The position numbers and the translations under genes were made by a program. Positions 1-7,956 of a stretch of DNA of 22,833 nt are shown in pieces. The notes under the pieces are model-generated. The model saw only the letters and a program-made list of their open reading frames with translations, was not told where the DNA came from and ran no database searches. The stretch is from an uncultured Desulfobacterium sp. (GTDB taxonomy: Bacteria; Desulfobacterota; Desulfobacteria; Desulfobacterales; Desulfobacteraceae). The stretch lies in contig CAKZLA010000018.1 in the NCBI GenBank assembly GCA_937124525.1, positions 1-22,833 on the forward strand. Direction: 5' to 3'. Numbering within the stretch: position 1 is the stretch's first letter; each line of letters starts with the position of its first letter.

Positions 1-1109
1 AATTGATCCCCATCCACCCACCGAGGCAGATGGTCATCCACGTTAAAAATGAATTTAAGACCTTGTTTCCGGGCAGTGACCCTTTCACTTTGAACCAAAG
101 TTTCCAGAAATTCCATGAGATCAAAGGAATTAAGCACCAGTTTTACCTGGCCGAAAGTGATTCGGGTATGATCCAGGAGCTGATCCACCAGTTTAAACAT
201 ATGGTCCCCGGATCGGGTAATAAATTCGGCATTTTTAATGGCCTCATCCAGGGAAGTGTTGCCCTGAATAAGTTCAGCAAAACCAAGAATGCTGTTCAAT
301 GGGGTACGAATCTCATGGGAAATATTGGCTATAAAAACACTTTTCAAGCGATCGGACTCCTCGGCCCTGCATTTTTCCTTTTCCAATTCCTTTGTCCTGC
401 TTGAAACCAACGCTTCAAGTTGTCCCTGGTGCTGGGCCAATTTTTTATTGGTCTGTGTCGAACGGCGATTATAATGCAGATATGTCAGTGAAAAAGGCAG
501 CGTCAACAATAAAAAATAACCACTGTGAAGAACCATGCGAAGATACACATCCCGGACAAGCTTATTGATGAAACTGACATCCAGGTCCGCACATGACAAA
601 TACCTTCTTCCCCCCGGGGCCTTTTGGGGAAGTGCCACGGATCGAAACATTCCCCATTGGTCACCATAGCTGACATAGGCAGGCTTCATGGTGTTGAACA
701 CATTAACAAATTCCACGGGAATATCCGTATAGGGGTAAAAGTACCAATTTTGGCGTTCTTTATATTCTTCTTCGGTCACCGTTGGAGCAGCGAAGAAAAA
801 GGCATTTTCATGTTTAATTACGGTGTATAGGTAGGTAAACCCAAAATTTGATGCATAATCTGATATGACCAATTGGTTATGGAGAACCTCATCCAGGGGA
901 ATTGAATCGTGAGAAGTCGCCCGGTCATGGAAGTCGGGGGCCAGCATATATTTAAGTCCCTTAGCCGCCAGCAACAGCCGATGATCAATATCGGCAATGA
1001 TTTTTTTTTTTTCCTGATGACCGGTGAACAGGACAAACACGCCCACCCCTGTCAGATAAATCAGCAGACAAAGGGTAAAAATGGCGATTTTCTTAGGGTG
1101 AACAACCAT
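1..1109 (-). CDS. Sensor histidine kinase, periplasmic sensor plus HisKA (3' end missing)
   Basis: A membrane-bound two-component kinase, cut by the left edge; about 369 residues are present. The order is TM1 (about 8-29), a periplasmic sensor (about 33-188, with a DQWGMFRS motif near 150-157), TM2 (about 192-212), a coiled linker, then the HisKA dimerisation helix with H-box ANISHEIRTP and phospho-accepting His265. The ATPase domain and any receiver domain lie outside the window. The ATG at 1109 is preceded by GGGAGGT at good spacing and overlaps the end of the upstream gene by 17 bp, so it is the last visible gene of the signalling operon. A run of 12 T at 1011-1022 (12 A in the coding strand) sits just after TM1, but the frame stays open through it. 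The ligand is unknown. Family assignment is firm; partner and output are not visible. Confidence 0.9.
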   Translation of the reverse strand, partial: MVVHPKKIAIFTLCLLIYLTGVGVFVLFTGHQEKKKIIADIDHRLLLAAKGLKYMLAPDFHDRATSHDSIPLDEVLHNQLVISDYASNFGFTYLYTVIKHENAFFFAAPTVTEEEYKERQNWYFYPYTDIPVEFVNVFNTMKPAYVSYGDQWGMFRSVALPQKAPGGRRYLSCADLDVSFINKLVRDVYLRMVLHSGYFLLLTLPFSLTYLHYNRRSTQTNKKLAQHQGQLEALVSSRTKELEKEKCRAEESDRLKSVFIANISHEIRTPLNSILGFAELIQGNTSLDEAIKNAEFITRSGDHMFKLVDQLLDHTRITFGQVKLVLNSFDLMEFLETLVQSERVTARKQGLKFIFNVDDHLPRWVDGDQ

Positions 1110-3741
1110 TTTTCAGGACCTCCCATAATTTTGGTAACCTTTGTTTTCTTGTTTGCCGGTCTGCCATATCCAATGATACGTTCCGGGGTGAAAGTCGCAT
1201 ATGCACTTTATTTCCCCGGTCATTGTAACGCATTTCGCATGTGCTGCGTTTTATCATAAAAATTCCACGGCCGGATTCCAATGTAAGAGACTTGGTATCA
1301 CAGGGGTCAAGGACTTTTAAAACATCAAAACCTGGCCCCTCATCCTCAATGGTGATATGAAAATCATTACCCCATCGATAGTGGATAGCAATGGCTTTAT
1401 CCGGATTTTGTTTATTTCCGTGTTTCCAGGCATTGATGATGGCCTCTTCCACGCATATTTGCAACCGCATGGAACTGGAAAAACCTCTTGATTCCCACAC
1501 TCTTAACTGCAAATCAAGAAAATGGTTAATTTTATGCTGCAAATTTTCCAGGCCTTCGGGGTACCATTGCTCTGTTATCTCTTCGTCTTCGTCTTCGATC
1601 TCCAGACCAATAACGGTGATATCATCCGGGTTTTGTTTTCTATTTTCCCCATTGATGGATGTCCCCGAAATTTCAGAAACTATTGTAATTATATTTGCCA
1701 CAATTTCTTCCACCGGTTCAGATAGATCAAGGCTCTTTTGTTCTTGCAGTATGGAGAATATTTCCAGAGGTTGCAAGGTTTTTGCCGATAATTCATGATC
1801 CTTTTCACCGATGGCCATTTCGGTCAAACCATCGGTGAAAATAATCAGCTTGTCTGATTTTTCCAAAAAAATATCACCAGTTTCAAAGGATAATCCCGGG
1901 GCAACTCCCAGGGGCATATTCATTCCCTTACGATCTGAGCTTGCAGGAATCTCCATTGCATTGCCATTGCGGATCAATATAAATCGCGGGTGACCACACA
2001 ATGTATATTGCAACGAGAGAGATTCATGATCCAGACCAAGCACCAATGCGGTGCAAAAACTATCGGGATCAATAAATCGGCCTTGATCCAGTTGTTCATT
2101 GAGTCTGGCCATGGCTTTGCCCACATCAGCAAATTGTGTGTCACTCAAAATTGCCTGATGAAGTAAATCAGTGATAACGGAGCGCAGTATACAGCCGACT
2201 TGATGACCGGATTGATCCTTCAGACTGACGATTGTTTTTCGTAAAGGTGCATCATCAGTCGTTTTCAGGGTTCGGATGAAAAAATGATCTCCTCCTTCGG
2301 CCTGACAGGGCAGATAAAAAACGGTGGAAAAAAGAGTTAATTTTTCTTTTAGCGTTGTATAGCGGGGAAAATGTCCGTTAATTGCCGACAATATGTTTTT
2401 TGATGTTTGAATATCCAGCTGCTGCTCATCCAGGAGATGTTTTAAATCTCGAATGTCGGTGAAACATTCCAAAAATAACTCCTTTCCTTTGTACTGGACC
2501 CGGGAAACACTTTTTAGTATTGGAATACTTGTGCCGTCATGGGTCAACAAAAACTTTTCTGAATTATCCATTTCTTGTCCAAGATTGATGAGGGGACATT
2601 CTCCCTCGGCTTGGGGACAAATAAAATGATGACAGATTTTTCCAATGATTTCTTTTTTTTCTAAACCGATCAAATTTGCTGCATAGGGGTTTACATCAAC
2701 AATTTTACAATTTTCAGGATCAATTATCACCACTCCGGCCTTCAGGGACACCAGCACATCTGTTAAAAAACGCTCACTTTCTTTGAGTCTTTGTTTTGCA
2801 TGGAAAAGGGGGGAAACCTCTTCAACGATGACCTGGACCTCGGTGATCCCATGATCTTCTTTTTCCAAGGGGGTCATATGGGTGCGAAAATAAAGGGTTT
2901 GGCCATCTGGAATAGTGTATGACCATGTTGTCGGCGAAATATCTTCACCATTAAGGCAGGTTTTGATATCTTTTGCCAGACCGCTTTTTATAAACTTTTT
3001 CTGGGTTAAAATATTAATGGGACTGGACAAATCAAAGCCCAATTGAACAATTATTTTTTTCATTTTAGGGTTGAATTGCGTCAAGGTTCCAGCGGCATTG
3101 ACGGTAAAGATACCCAGGGGGGCTTTGTCCACCAGTTGACGATACTTTTCTTCACTTTTTTGTTTTTCCTGTTCCGCTCGTATCCGTGCCATGGTGGCGA
3201 CAAAATATTCAGCACTCCTGCGCAGCAGACTGATATCTCCATCTTCCCACAGTTTGTCAATCACCACCGATTCCATCCCCAGACAGGCCACAACCTCTTT
3301 TCCTTCAATCATGGGAACCATCAATGCCGAAGCGGTGTAGTGATGATGGAATTGGAGCCCATGTTCCTGGCCCTGCCCTTGGGATTTTTCGGAATTAAAA
3401 TAGGCCAGGTCATGGGATGACAAGGCAAGGTCTATTTTTGGGGGCAGTTCAATGGGATACCTTTTTTCAGGTGCCTTTGCATGGGCCTCCCATTGATCAA
3501 GCCACTGGGATAACAGATAATATTGATTGTTCTTTCCCTTTTGAAGAACAAAACATCGGTCTGCATGACAAAAACGACCCAGAAGTCTCAACACAGTCGT
3601 AAACTGAAGATGGTAGTTCTCATTGTTGGCCTGGAGCAGATGAGTGGATATTTTAGACAGGATCATCTGGGTGGCCAAGTGAATTGAGAGCGTCTTTACC
3701 TGATGGGTTTGGGCCTGATTAGACTCATTTTCCTTTTTCAA
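1093..3741 (-). CDS. GAF-PAS-PAS-PP2C (SpoIIE/RsbU type) phosphatase with C-terminal RsbW-like HATPase
   Basis: An 882-residue soluble regulator. The order is a GAF domain (about 40-185), PAS 1 (about 198-310), PAS 2 (about 322-432, with a Cys cluster CHHFICP...CP at 370-383), a SpoIIE-type PP2C phosphatase (about 465-715) and a HATPase_c domain (about 735-850). Metal-binding motifs of the phosphatase are present: GGD 483-485, DQSGH 509-513, FTDGLTE 635-641 and DD 706-707. The ATPase has its N box (EEAIINAWKHGN, 765-776), G1 (DEGPGF, 800-805) and G2 (GRGIFMI, 824-830), as in RsbW-type serine kinases. By family knowledge the PP2C domain would dephosphorylate a STAS protein and the HATPase domain would phosphorylate or sequester one. 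The likely substrate is the STAS protein encoded just upstream, which overlaps this gene by 17 bp. No sigma factor is visible, so the final output is unknown. Confidence 0.93.
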   Translation of the reverse strand: MKKENESNQAQTHQVKTLSIHLATQMILSKISTHLLQANNENYHLQFTTVLRLLGRFCHADRCFVLQKGKNNQYYLLSQWLDQWEAHAKAPEKRYPIELPPKIDLALSSHDLAYFNSEKSQGQGQEHGLQFHHHYTASALMVPMIEGKEVVACLGMESVVIDKLWEDGDISLLRRSAEYFVATMARIRAEQEKQKSEEKYRQLVDKAPLGIFTVNAAGTLTQFNPKMKKIIVQLGFDLSSPINILTQKKFIKSGLAKDIKTCLNGEDISPTTWSYTIPDGQTLYFRTHMTPLEKEDHGITEVQVIVEEVSPLFHAKQRLKESERFLTDVLVSLKAGVVIIDPENCKIVDVNPYAANLIGLEKKEIIGKICHHFICPQAEGECPLINLGQEMDNSEKFLLTHDGTSIPILKSVSRVQYKGKELFLECFTDIRDLKHLLDEQQLDIQTSKNILSAINGHFPRYTTLKEKLTLFSTVFYLPCQAEGGDHFFIRTLKTTDDAPLRKTIVSLKDQSGHQVGCILRSVITDLLHQAILSDTQFADVGKAMARLNEQLDQGRFIDPDSFCTALVLGLDHESLSLQYTLCGHPRFILIRNGNAMEIPASSDRKGMNMPLGVAPGLSFETGDIFLEKSDKLIIFTDGLTEMAIGEKDHELSAKTLQPLEIFSILQEQKSLDLSEPVEEIVANIITIVSEISGTSINGENRKQNPDDITVIGLEIEDEDEEITEQWYPEGLENLQHKINHFLDLQLRVWESRGFSSSMRLQICVEEAIINAWKHGNKQNPDKAIAIHYRWGNDFHITIEDEGPGFDVLKVLDPCDTKSLTLESGRGIFMIKRSTCEMRYNDRGNKVHMRLSPRNVSLDMADRQTRKQRLPKLWEVLKNGCSP

Positions 3742-4036
3742 TTGAAAAGATCTCGTCTAATTTCATATCCATCAGCAGACTGTATATATCTGGAGCAACA
3801 TTGATCATCCTGATACGCGCATCATCAATTACAAGATTTTTATAAAGCAGTAATAATTTTCCCACACCAGCGGAGCCGATATAGGATACCTTTGCAAAGT
3901 CTATGAGCACCTCTTTTGTGTGTTCAAGATTTAATCCATTTAAATGCTTTTTTAATTCTTCAGCACCCGTCTGGTTGATACTGCCTGAAATATAAATATG
4001 GATCTTTTTTTGATCCCCACTGCTCTTTACTTCCAT
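3725..4036 (-). CDS. STAS-domain anti-sigma factor antagonist (SpoIIAA/RsbV type)
   Basis: A 103-residue single-domain STAS protein that would act as the phosphorylatable switch of a partner-switching module. The acceptor loop reads SYIGSAGVGK; Ser55 is in the usual phospho-serine position, though the Asp that usually precedes it is Gly54. I chose the ATG at 4036 because GAGGGAA sits just upstream and because the STAS fold begins there. The frame stays open upstream to 4126, but that extension overlaps the chemoreceptor gene and looks unlike STAS. It starts 10 bp after the chemoreceptor stop and overlaps the next gene by 17 bp, so the three are probably co-translated. The likely kinase and phosphatase are the two C-terminal domains of the next gene's product. 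That pairing is inferred from adjacency. Confidence 0.9.
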   Translation of the reverse strand: MEVKSSGDQKKIHIYISGSINQTGAEELKKHLNGLNLEHTKEVLIDFAKVSYIGSAGVGKLLLLYKNLVIDDARIRMINVAPDIYSLLMDMKLDEIFSIEKGK

Positions 4037-4046
4037 TTTTCTTCCC

Positions 4047-5915
4047 TCATATGTGCGTCTTGTGACCCAGGCGGATGCTCTTTTTCGTGTTATGAACCGG
4101 GGCCGGTATTTCATCAAATTGATCAAAGCTGTCCACAGGCTGTTGACGGTGTATTATATGTTGGTTGTCTCGACCATGAACCAATTGAAACAAAGTTTTT
4201 ACCATTGCCAGCATGGTTTCCGCTTGACTGGCCAGTTCTTCAGAAGCTGCTGCAGTCTCTTCGGAATTGGCTGCCACAGCCTGGGTCGCTTGCTCAACGT
4301 TCATGGTTGTCTGGCTGATCTGGTCTATGCCCTGGGCCTGCTGTCTGCTGGCTTCGGTAATGCTAGCCGTCTGCTCGCCCATAATGGTGGAGGACTCAAC
4401 AATGCCTTCAAAATCTGCACTCATCATGCGCAGTGCTTCCGCCCCGGTGACGATTTGAGCCCGCATGCCCTCCAACAGCTCCTGGGTGCCGCTTGCCGCC
4501 TCAGAGGCCCTCAAAGCCAAATTTCGAACCTCTTCCGCAACCACAGCAAAACCAGCACCCGCCTCGCCGGCACGGGCTGCTTCCACTGCCGCATTTAATG
4601 CAAGCAGATTAGTCTGAAAAGCAATTTCATCAATGGTTTTGGTCACCGTACCTATTTTTGAACTATCATTTTCAATGGATGCCATGTTACCCGACAACTT
4701 TTTTAATGCCTTCAATGATTGAGCTGTTTTGGCGATATTCTCATTCATAAGTTCGGAAGCACCATGGGTCAGTTCTGCCGTTTCTTTGGCCGTGGCGGCA
4801 ATCTGTTCAATACTGGCAGATGTTTCCTCCTGGGTAGCTGCCTGTTCACTGGATGTTTCGGCCAGGGACTGGGAGGCACTGGCAATTTGTATGGCTGCAG
4901 CGGCTACTTCTTCGGAACCATTCTTAAGAGAGTCTGCAACGGTATTAATTATTCGGGTTATGGAAAGGACAAAAAGTAGTACGACGATACATGCAACAAT
5001 AGTGGCTATTCCAGTTGCGAAGAAAATCCAGTGCCGAATTTTTATCACCGGGGCCATAAACTCATCAATGTTCTGGGTGGCACCGATGGACCATCCGGTC
5101 AGTGATACAGGAGCATAACCACAGACCTTTTTTGTCCCCTTGAAAACATAATCTGTTACACCCGTTCCACCGTCTAACATCGGATCAGTTATGTTTTGCA
5201 TACCGTCAAGGCTGGCCAAATTTAAAGTTAATAAATTTTTCGGATTGGGATGGGAAATAAGCACCCCAGTTTCATTGATCATCCATCCGTAACCTGTTTT
5301 ACCCAATTTAGTCCCGCTAATTTTTTCCACCAAAAAATCGGTTTTCATCACCATGGATACCATTCCACCCAAAGCCCCATCAGGTAATTTTACCCCGGCA
5401 GCAATAATTGCCACGGGGAGATTGGTTTTCTTTGAGAGGACCACATCCCCTACACTTATCCCTTTTTGGCGAACCTCCTTGTAATAACGACGGCTGGATA
5501 AATCAATCCCAGCATACCCTCCCCCTCTATTATCCGCTAAAACACGGCCACTGGCATCGGTTACAAGAATCGCCTCATACTGTTCTGACCATATGTCGCT
5601 CATACGTTCAAAATTGGCCATTATATTGAGTAATTCCTTGTGGGAAACCTCTTTATCACCTTTGGAGAAAGATTCCAATGCCGCAATCAATCTTCCGTCG
5701 GTGCTCAGACTGCGCACCAGTTTGACCTCTTCTTGCATTACGGCCTGGGTCATGTCAGCCAGTCGTTGTGCAATATGAAGAGACTTGTCAAAGGCTTCTT
5801 TTTTAACAGCTTCCGTTGCTTGGAAATAGGCAAGTGAGCCGAGGACAAGCATGGGAATTAAAACTAGAAGAACGCCACCAAGCAACATCTTCATTCTCAA
5901 TGTAAGATTTCTCAT
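4047..5915 (-). CDS. Methyl-accepting chemotaxis protein with double-cache periplasmic sensor
   Basis: A transmembrane chemoreceptor of 622 residues from the chosen start. Numbered from the ATG at 5975 it has TM1 at about 31-51, a dCache-type ligand domain at about 55-305 (with [13 protein letters not shown] and SRRYYKEV stretches), TM2 at about 314-338, then the cytoplasmic signalling coil. The highly conserved hairpin tip ([20 protein letters not shown] and onward) is at about 448-490. No clear HAMP domain separates TM2 from the coil. The last 40 or so residues are a polar tail without a visible CheR-binding pentapeptide. I prefer the ATG at 5915 because AAGGA lies 6 nt upstream and TM1 follows closely; the ATG at 5975 would add 20 residues but has a poor ribosome site. 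It is first in an operon with a STAS protein, a PP2C/HATPase protein and a histidine kinase. The ligand is unknown. Confidence 0.93.
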   Translation of the reverse strand: MRNLTLRMKMLLGGVLLVLIPMLVLGSLAYFQATEAVKKEAFDKSLHIAQRLADMTQAVMQEEVKLVRSLSTDGRLIAALESFSKGDKEVSHKELLNIMANFERMSDIWSEQYEAILVTDASGRVLADNRGGGYAGIDLSSRRYYKEVRQKGISVGDVVLSKKTNLPVAIIAAGVKLPDGALGGMVSMVMKTDFLVEKISGTKLGKTGYGWMINETGVLISHPNPKNLLTLNLASLDGMQNITDPMLDGGTGVTDYVFKGTKKVCGYAPVSLTGWSIGATQNIDEFMAPVIKIRHWIFFATGIATIVACIVVLLFVLSITRIINTVADSLKNGSEEVAAAAIQIASASQSLAETSSEQAATQEETSASIEQIAATAKETAELTHGASELMNENIAKTAQSLKALKKLSGNMASIENDSSKIGTVTKTIDEIAFQTNLLALNAAVEAARAGEAGAGFAVVAEEVRNLALRASEAASGTQELLEGMRAQIVTGAEALRMMSADFEGIVESSTIMGEQTASITEASRQQAQGIDQISQTTMNVEQATQAVAANSEETAAASEELASQAETMLAMVKTLFQLVHGRDNQHIIHRQQPVDSFDQFDEIPAPVHNTKKSIRLGHKTHI

Positions 5916-6017
5916 TTTTTTCCTTACCATAACGGTTTTTGAGATTAGCAAAGTATGATTTTCGACATCTTTCATTTTCCAGTTTTAAGCAAATTTATTT
6001 TGCTCCTTAATATTATA

Positions 6018-6036
6018 AAGATAAAAATTTTATCTT
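6018..6036. promoter_or_regulatory. Perfect palindrome upstream of the chemoreceptor operon (possible operator)
   Basis: AAGATAAAA and TTTTATCTT are exact inverted copies around a single central A, about 100 bp upstream of the chosen chemoreceptor start. Position and symmetry fit a repressor or activator site, but AT-rich DNA yields such palindromes by chance and no family is implied. Confidence 0.3.
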
Positions 6037-6342
6037 AAAATTGCAATCATCTTTATGGATTTAGTTATATTAATTTATTTCACAACAATGAGTTTTATTT
6101 TGATTCAGGAAAATTCAGGGGGAGAAAAAACAAAAAAACGCCCCCCAAAAAAACTTCATCATCGAGAGTCAAAGCCAGTTTTTACTTGAAAACTTCATGA
6201 ACAAGCTTTATTGTATTAAAAAGCAAACCTTGTGGGACAGGCGACTCAACTTCCCAAAATGCTAACTTATTTTTGAGTGAATCCTAAGTCTGTTTTAAAT
6301 ATCATTACTATTTCCTTAGGCGATTATGCCATTGCTTGAAAA

Positions 6343-6480
6343 GAACGTGCCAGGTTGTATAAGATTTTGCGACTGTCTCCAGGATGCTGCACCATCTGGG
6401 TAACGCAGAATATCTATGAAGAGGCAAGCACAATGGCAAGTCTTTTGACAAACCTGATACCCGAATTTAACAACAAATGA
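6343..6480 (+). pseudogene. Possible decayed small coding segment before the DUF2231 gene
   Basis: From 6343 to the TGA at 6478-6480 one frame is open for 45 codons with protein-like composition, ending TMASLLTNLIPEFNNK, 9 bp before the next start. It has no ATG except an internal one near the end. The neighbouring frame upstream reads FATVSRMLHHLGNAEYL before a stop, and joining the two with a one-base shift near 6417 gives a smooth helical sequence. That suggests a frameshifted, truncated gene, but it may be chance. I recognise no family. The opposite strand has an open stretch of similar length without clear features. Confidence 0.2.
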
Positions 6481-6489
6481 GGTGAGACC

Positions 6490-6915
6490 ATGATCGAGAC
6501 TCTGTATCATTTACTGGAAAGCGTTGGTTTTGTACATCCCCTACACCCTGCAATGACACACATTCCCATGGGAATGGCAATGGGCGGTTTTGTCTTTGCG
6601 TTGATTTTCTTTCTGCTGGAAAAAGAGGAGTTCCTCCGCACCGCTTATTATTGTATATCCCTTGGACTGGCAGGTATCTTACCTACTGTTGTATTTGGCT
6701 TCACCGACTGGCAATACCGGTTTGGCGGTGAATGGAGCTTGCTTATTGTAATGAAAATGATCTTTGCCGTCCTCTTGACGCTCTCCTTTATGACGGCCAT
6801 TAAATTTTCCCTGGGCAGTAAAGATCAGCATAAAAAAATTCTGTTCATTTATGCCCTCTGCCTTTTATTTGCCACGGGTCTGGGGTTCATGGGCGGAGAA
6901 CTTCAATACGGATAA
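6490..6915 (+). CDS. DUF2231-type four-helix membrane protein
   Basis: A 141-residue integral inner-membrane protein with four predicted helices (about 27-43, 52-72, 83-104 and 116-136). The N-terminus carries HPLHPAMTHIPMG with His16, His19 and His24, which matches the conserved HP...HxP start of the DUF2231 family; GFTDW near 70-74 and the GGELQYG end also fit. The biochemical role of this family is unknown. It often occurs near respiratory or c-type cytochrome genes, and the conserved histidines could bind heme, but this is inference. The ATG at 6490 has GGTGAG just upstream. It stands about 290 bp before a heme-type DOMON gene and the oxidase cluster, so a part in electron transfer is plausible. 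Confidence 0.75.
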   Translation: MIETLYHLLESVGFVHPLHPAMTHIPMGMAMGGFVFALIFFLLEKEEFLRTAYYCISLGLAGILPTVVFGFTDWQYRFGGEWSLLIVMKMIFAVLLTLSFMTAIKFSLGSKDQHKKILFIYALCLLFATGLGFMGGELQYG

Positions 6916-7203
6916 TTAAAACCAAACTTGCTTGATTGATCCCCTGACTGTTTATTAAAACTCAAGATTCAATCCGGGAAAGGAGTCTAACCAGGTTTGA
7001 TTTTTGTTAAATAATATTAAAAAATATTCATTATTTCATTTAATACCTTCGCCAATTTTATTTTGCCTTAAATTTTAGTTGTATATTGTGGTCTAATCGC
7101 CCATATTGACACTATAGGTATTTTAATCGCTGGATTTTAAATTGGTTTTGAATTTGGCGACGGTATTGTAATATTATGAATATTTTAAACAAAAAGGTAC
7201 ACC

Positions 7204-7749
7204 ATGACACGTAGACTATTGATTTTTACGATACTGGCAATCACCTTTGCATCAACTCCCTGCATGGGCGTAGATGCTCCCTTTGACCATCAACTGAAAA
7301 CCGATACCATTACCTTTGATTGGACAATTGACGGAGAAAACATAAACATCCAACTCTCTGCAAAAACAAAAGGTTGGGTGGGCATTGGTTTCAACCCCAC
7401 CCAAAAAATGAAAGACGCCAATTTTATCCTTGGCTATGTCAAAAATAACAAGGTTGTCATAACAGATCATTACGGCACCACAGCCCATCAGCACCAGCCT
7501 GACAAAAAATTGGGCGCTCAGGAAAATATCAGCAATATGGCTGGTCAGGAAAAAGATGGGTTCACCACCATAAGCTTTACCATTCCCCTGGACTCCAGTG
7601 ATGATACCGACCAGACCATCTCGCTGGACGGAAAAACCACTGTGCTGCTGGCCTATGGTTCCGGCAGGGACAGTTTTCGCACACGCCATAAATTCAGAAC
7701 TGTCCTGGAAGTAGAACTGAACACCGGCGAATTTGAAATAATCAAATAA
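7204..7749 (+). CDS. Secreted DOMON-domain protein (probable b-type heme binding)
   Basis: A 181-residue exported protein with an N-terminal signal peptide (basic MTRR, hydrophobic to about residue 19, likely cut near 22-24). The rest is one DOMON beta-sandwich domain, shown by GWVGIGFNP (57-65), the Met/Asp-Ala-Asn stretch KMKDANFILGYV (68-79), ITDHYG (86-91) and a final RHKFRT (161-166). In heme-binding DOMON domains such as the cytochrome domain of cellobiose dehydrogenase, a Met and a His bind the iron. Met69 and His162 sit where those ligands would be expected. It probably carries electrons in the periplasm, possibly to the oxidase encoded next. The start has AAAAAGGT upstream. The spacer before it (6916-7203) is very AT-rich and holds an unconvincing TTGACA at about 7108. 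Confidence 0.8.
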   Translation: MTRRLLIFTILAITFASTPCMGVDAPFDHQLKTDTITFDWTIDGENINIQLSAKTKGWVGIGFNPTQKMKDANFILGYVKNNKVVITDHYGTTAHQHQPDKKLGAQENISNMAGQEKDGFTTISFTIPLDSSDDTDQTISLDGKTTVLLAYGSGRDSFRTRHKFRTVLEVELNTGEFEIIK

Positions 7750-7769
7750 GGCGGCTGCACGTCTAAATA

Positions 7770-7849
7770 GGGACAATTTTCAGCCTTGCTGACTATGCAT
7801 ATCAAGGCTATTCAGGCCATTGATTTGACACCTTGTCCCAGCTTAGGTG
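7770..7849 (+). promoter_or_regulatory. Nested inverted repeats ahead of sco (possible structured leader or terminator)
   Basis: GGGACAA (7770-7776) pairs exactly with TTGTCCC (7833-7839), and inside it AGCCTTG (7782-7788) pairs exactly with CAAGGCT (7803-7809). An alternative stem CACCT (7829-7833) with AGGTG (7845-7849) would compete with the outer one. There is no T-run after the stems, so it is not a simple intrinsic terminator. It lies between the DOMON stop and the sco-cox operon. Confidence 0.35.
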
Positions 7850-7917
7850 GGTAGCCAACAAGGCGATTGCCGGAAAAGGATATTAGAATTTTTATTCGTC
7901 TTCAAGGCGTGGCAGAA

Positions 7918-7945
7918 GGATTCCGAACAAAGGATTCCGAACAAA
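7918..7945 (+). repeat. 14-bp tandem duplication just upstream of the sco ribosome site
   Basis: GGATTCCGAACAAA occurs twice head to tail (7918-7931, 7932-7945) and runs into GGAGG. The unit is not a multiple of three, so it changes the frame relation of anything upstream. This supports treating it as untranslated leader. Confidence 0.8.
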
Positions 7946-7950
7946 GGAGG
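7943..7950 (+). promoter_or_regulatory. Strong Shine-Dalgarno AAAGGAGG that places the sco start at a non-ATG codon
   Basis: This is a near-perfect anti-16S match. The only in-frame codons at suitable distance are ATC at 7954 (3 nt) and ATC at 7957 (6 nt). The first in-frame ATG, at 7996, is 45 nt away and has no ribosome site of its own. Confidence 0.6.
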
Positions 7951-7956
7951 TCAATC

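Larger units (their letters stand above)
5916..6489. other. Divergent intergenic region between the signalling operon and the respiratory cluster
   Basis: About 0.57 kb of AT-rich DNA that must hold the promoters of both flanking units. It contains a perfect 9+9 palindrome (6018-6036, listed separately), a G5/C6 inverted repeat with A-rich loop and flank (6118-6146), and a stretch near 6340-6480 that may be a decayed reading frame (listed separately). I could not assign convincing -35/-10 boxes for either direction, and a scan by eye for sigma-54 GG-N10-GC spacing gave nothing. Confidence 0.5.

Noticed and set aside
818..1036. A 72-codon minus-strand frame with a Lys run, suggesting a frameshift in the kinase gene
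   Set aside because: Counting the 12-A tract shows the main kinase frame is continuous from 1109 to the left edge; the 72-codon frame is a shifted shadow.
6118..6146. G5/C6 inverted repeat as an intrinsic terminator
   Set aside because: The stem has a mismatch, and the flank is A-rich rather than T-rich on the plus strand. On the minus strand the T-runs lie before and inside the stem, not after it.
7108..7140. TTGACA before the DOMON gene as a sigma-70 promoter
   Set aside because: No acceptable -10 hexamer at 16-18 nt; AT-rich DNA makes single-box matches common.
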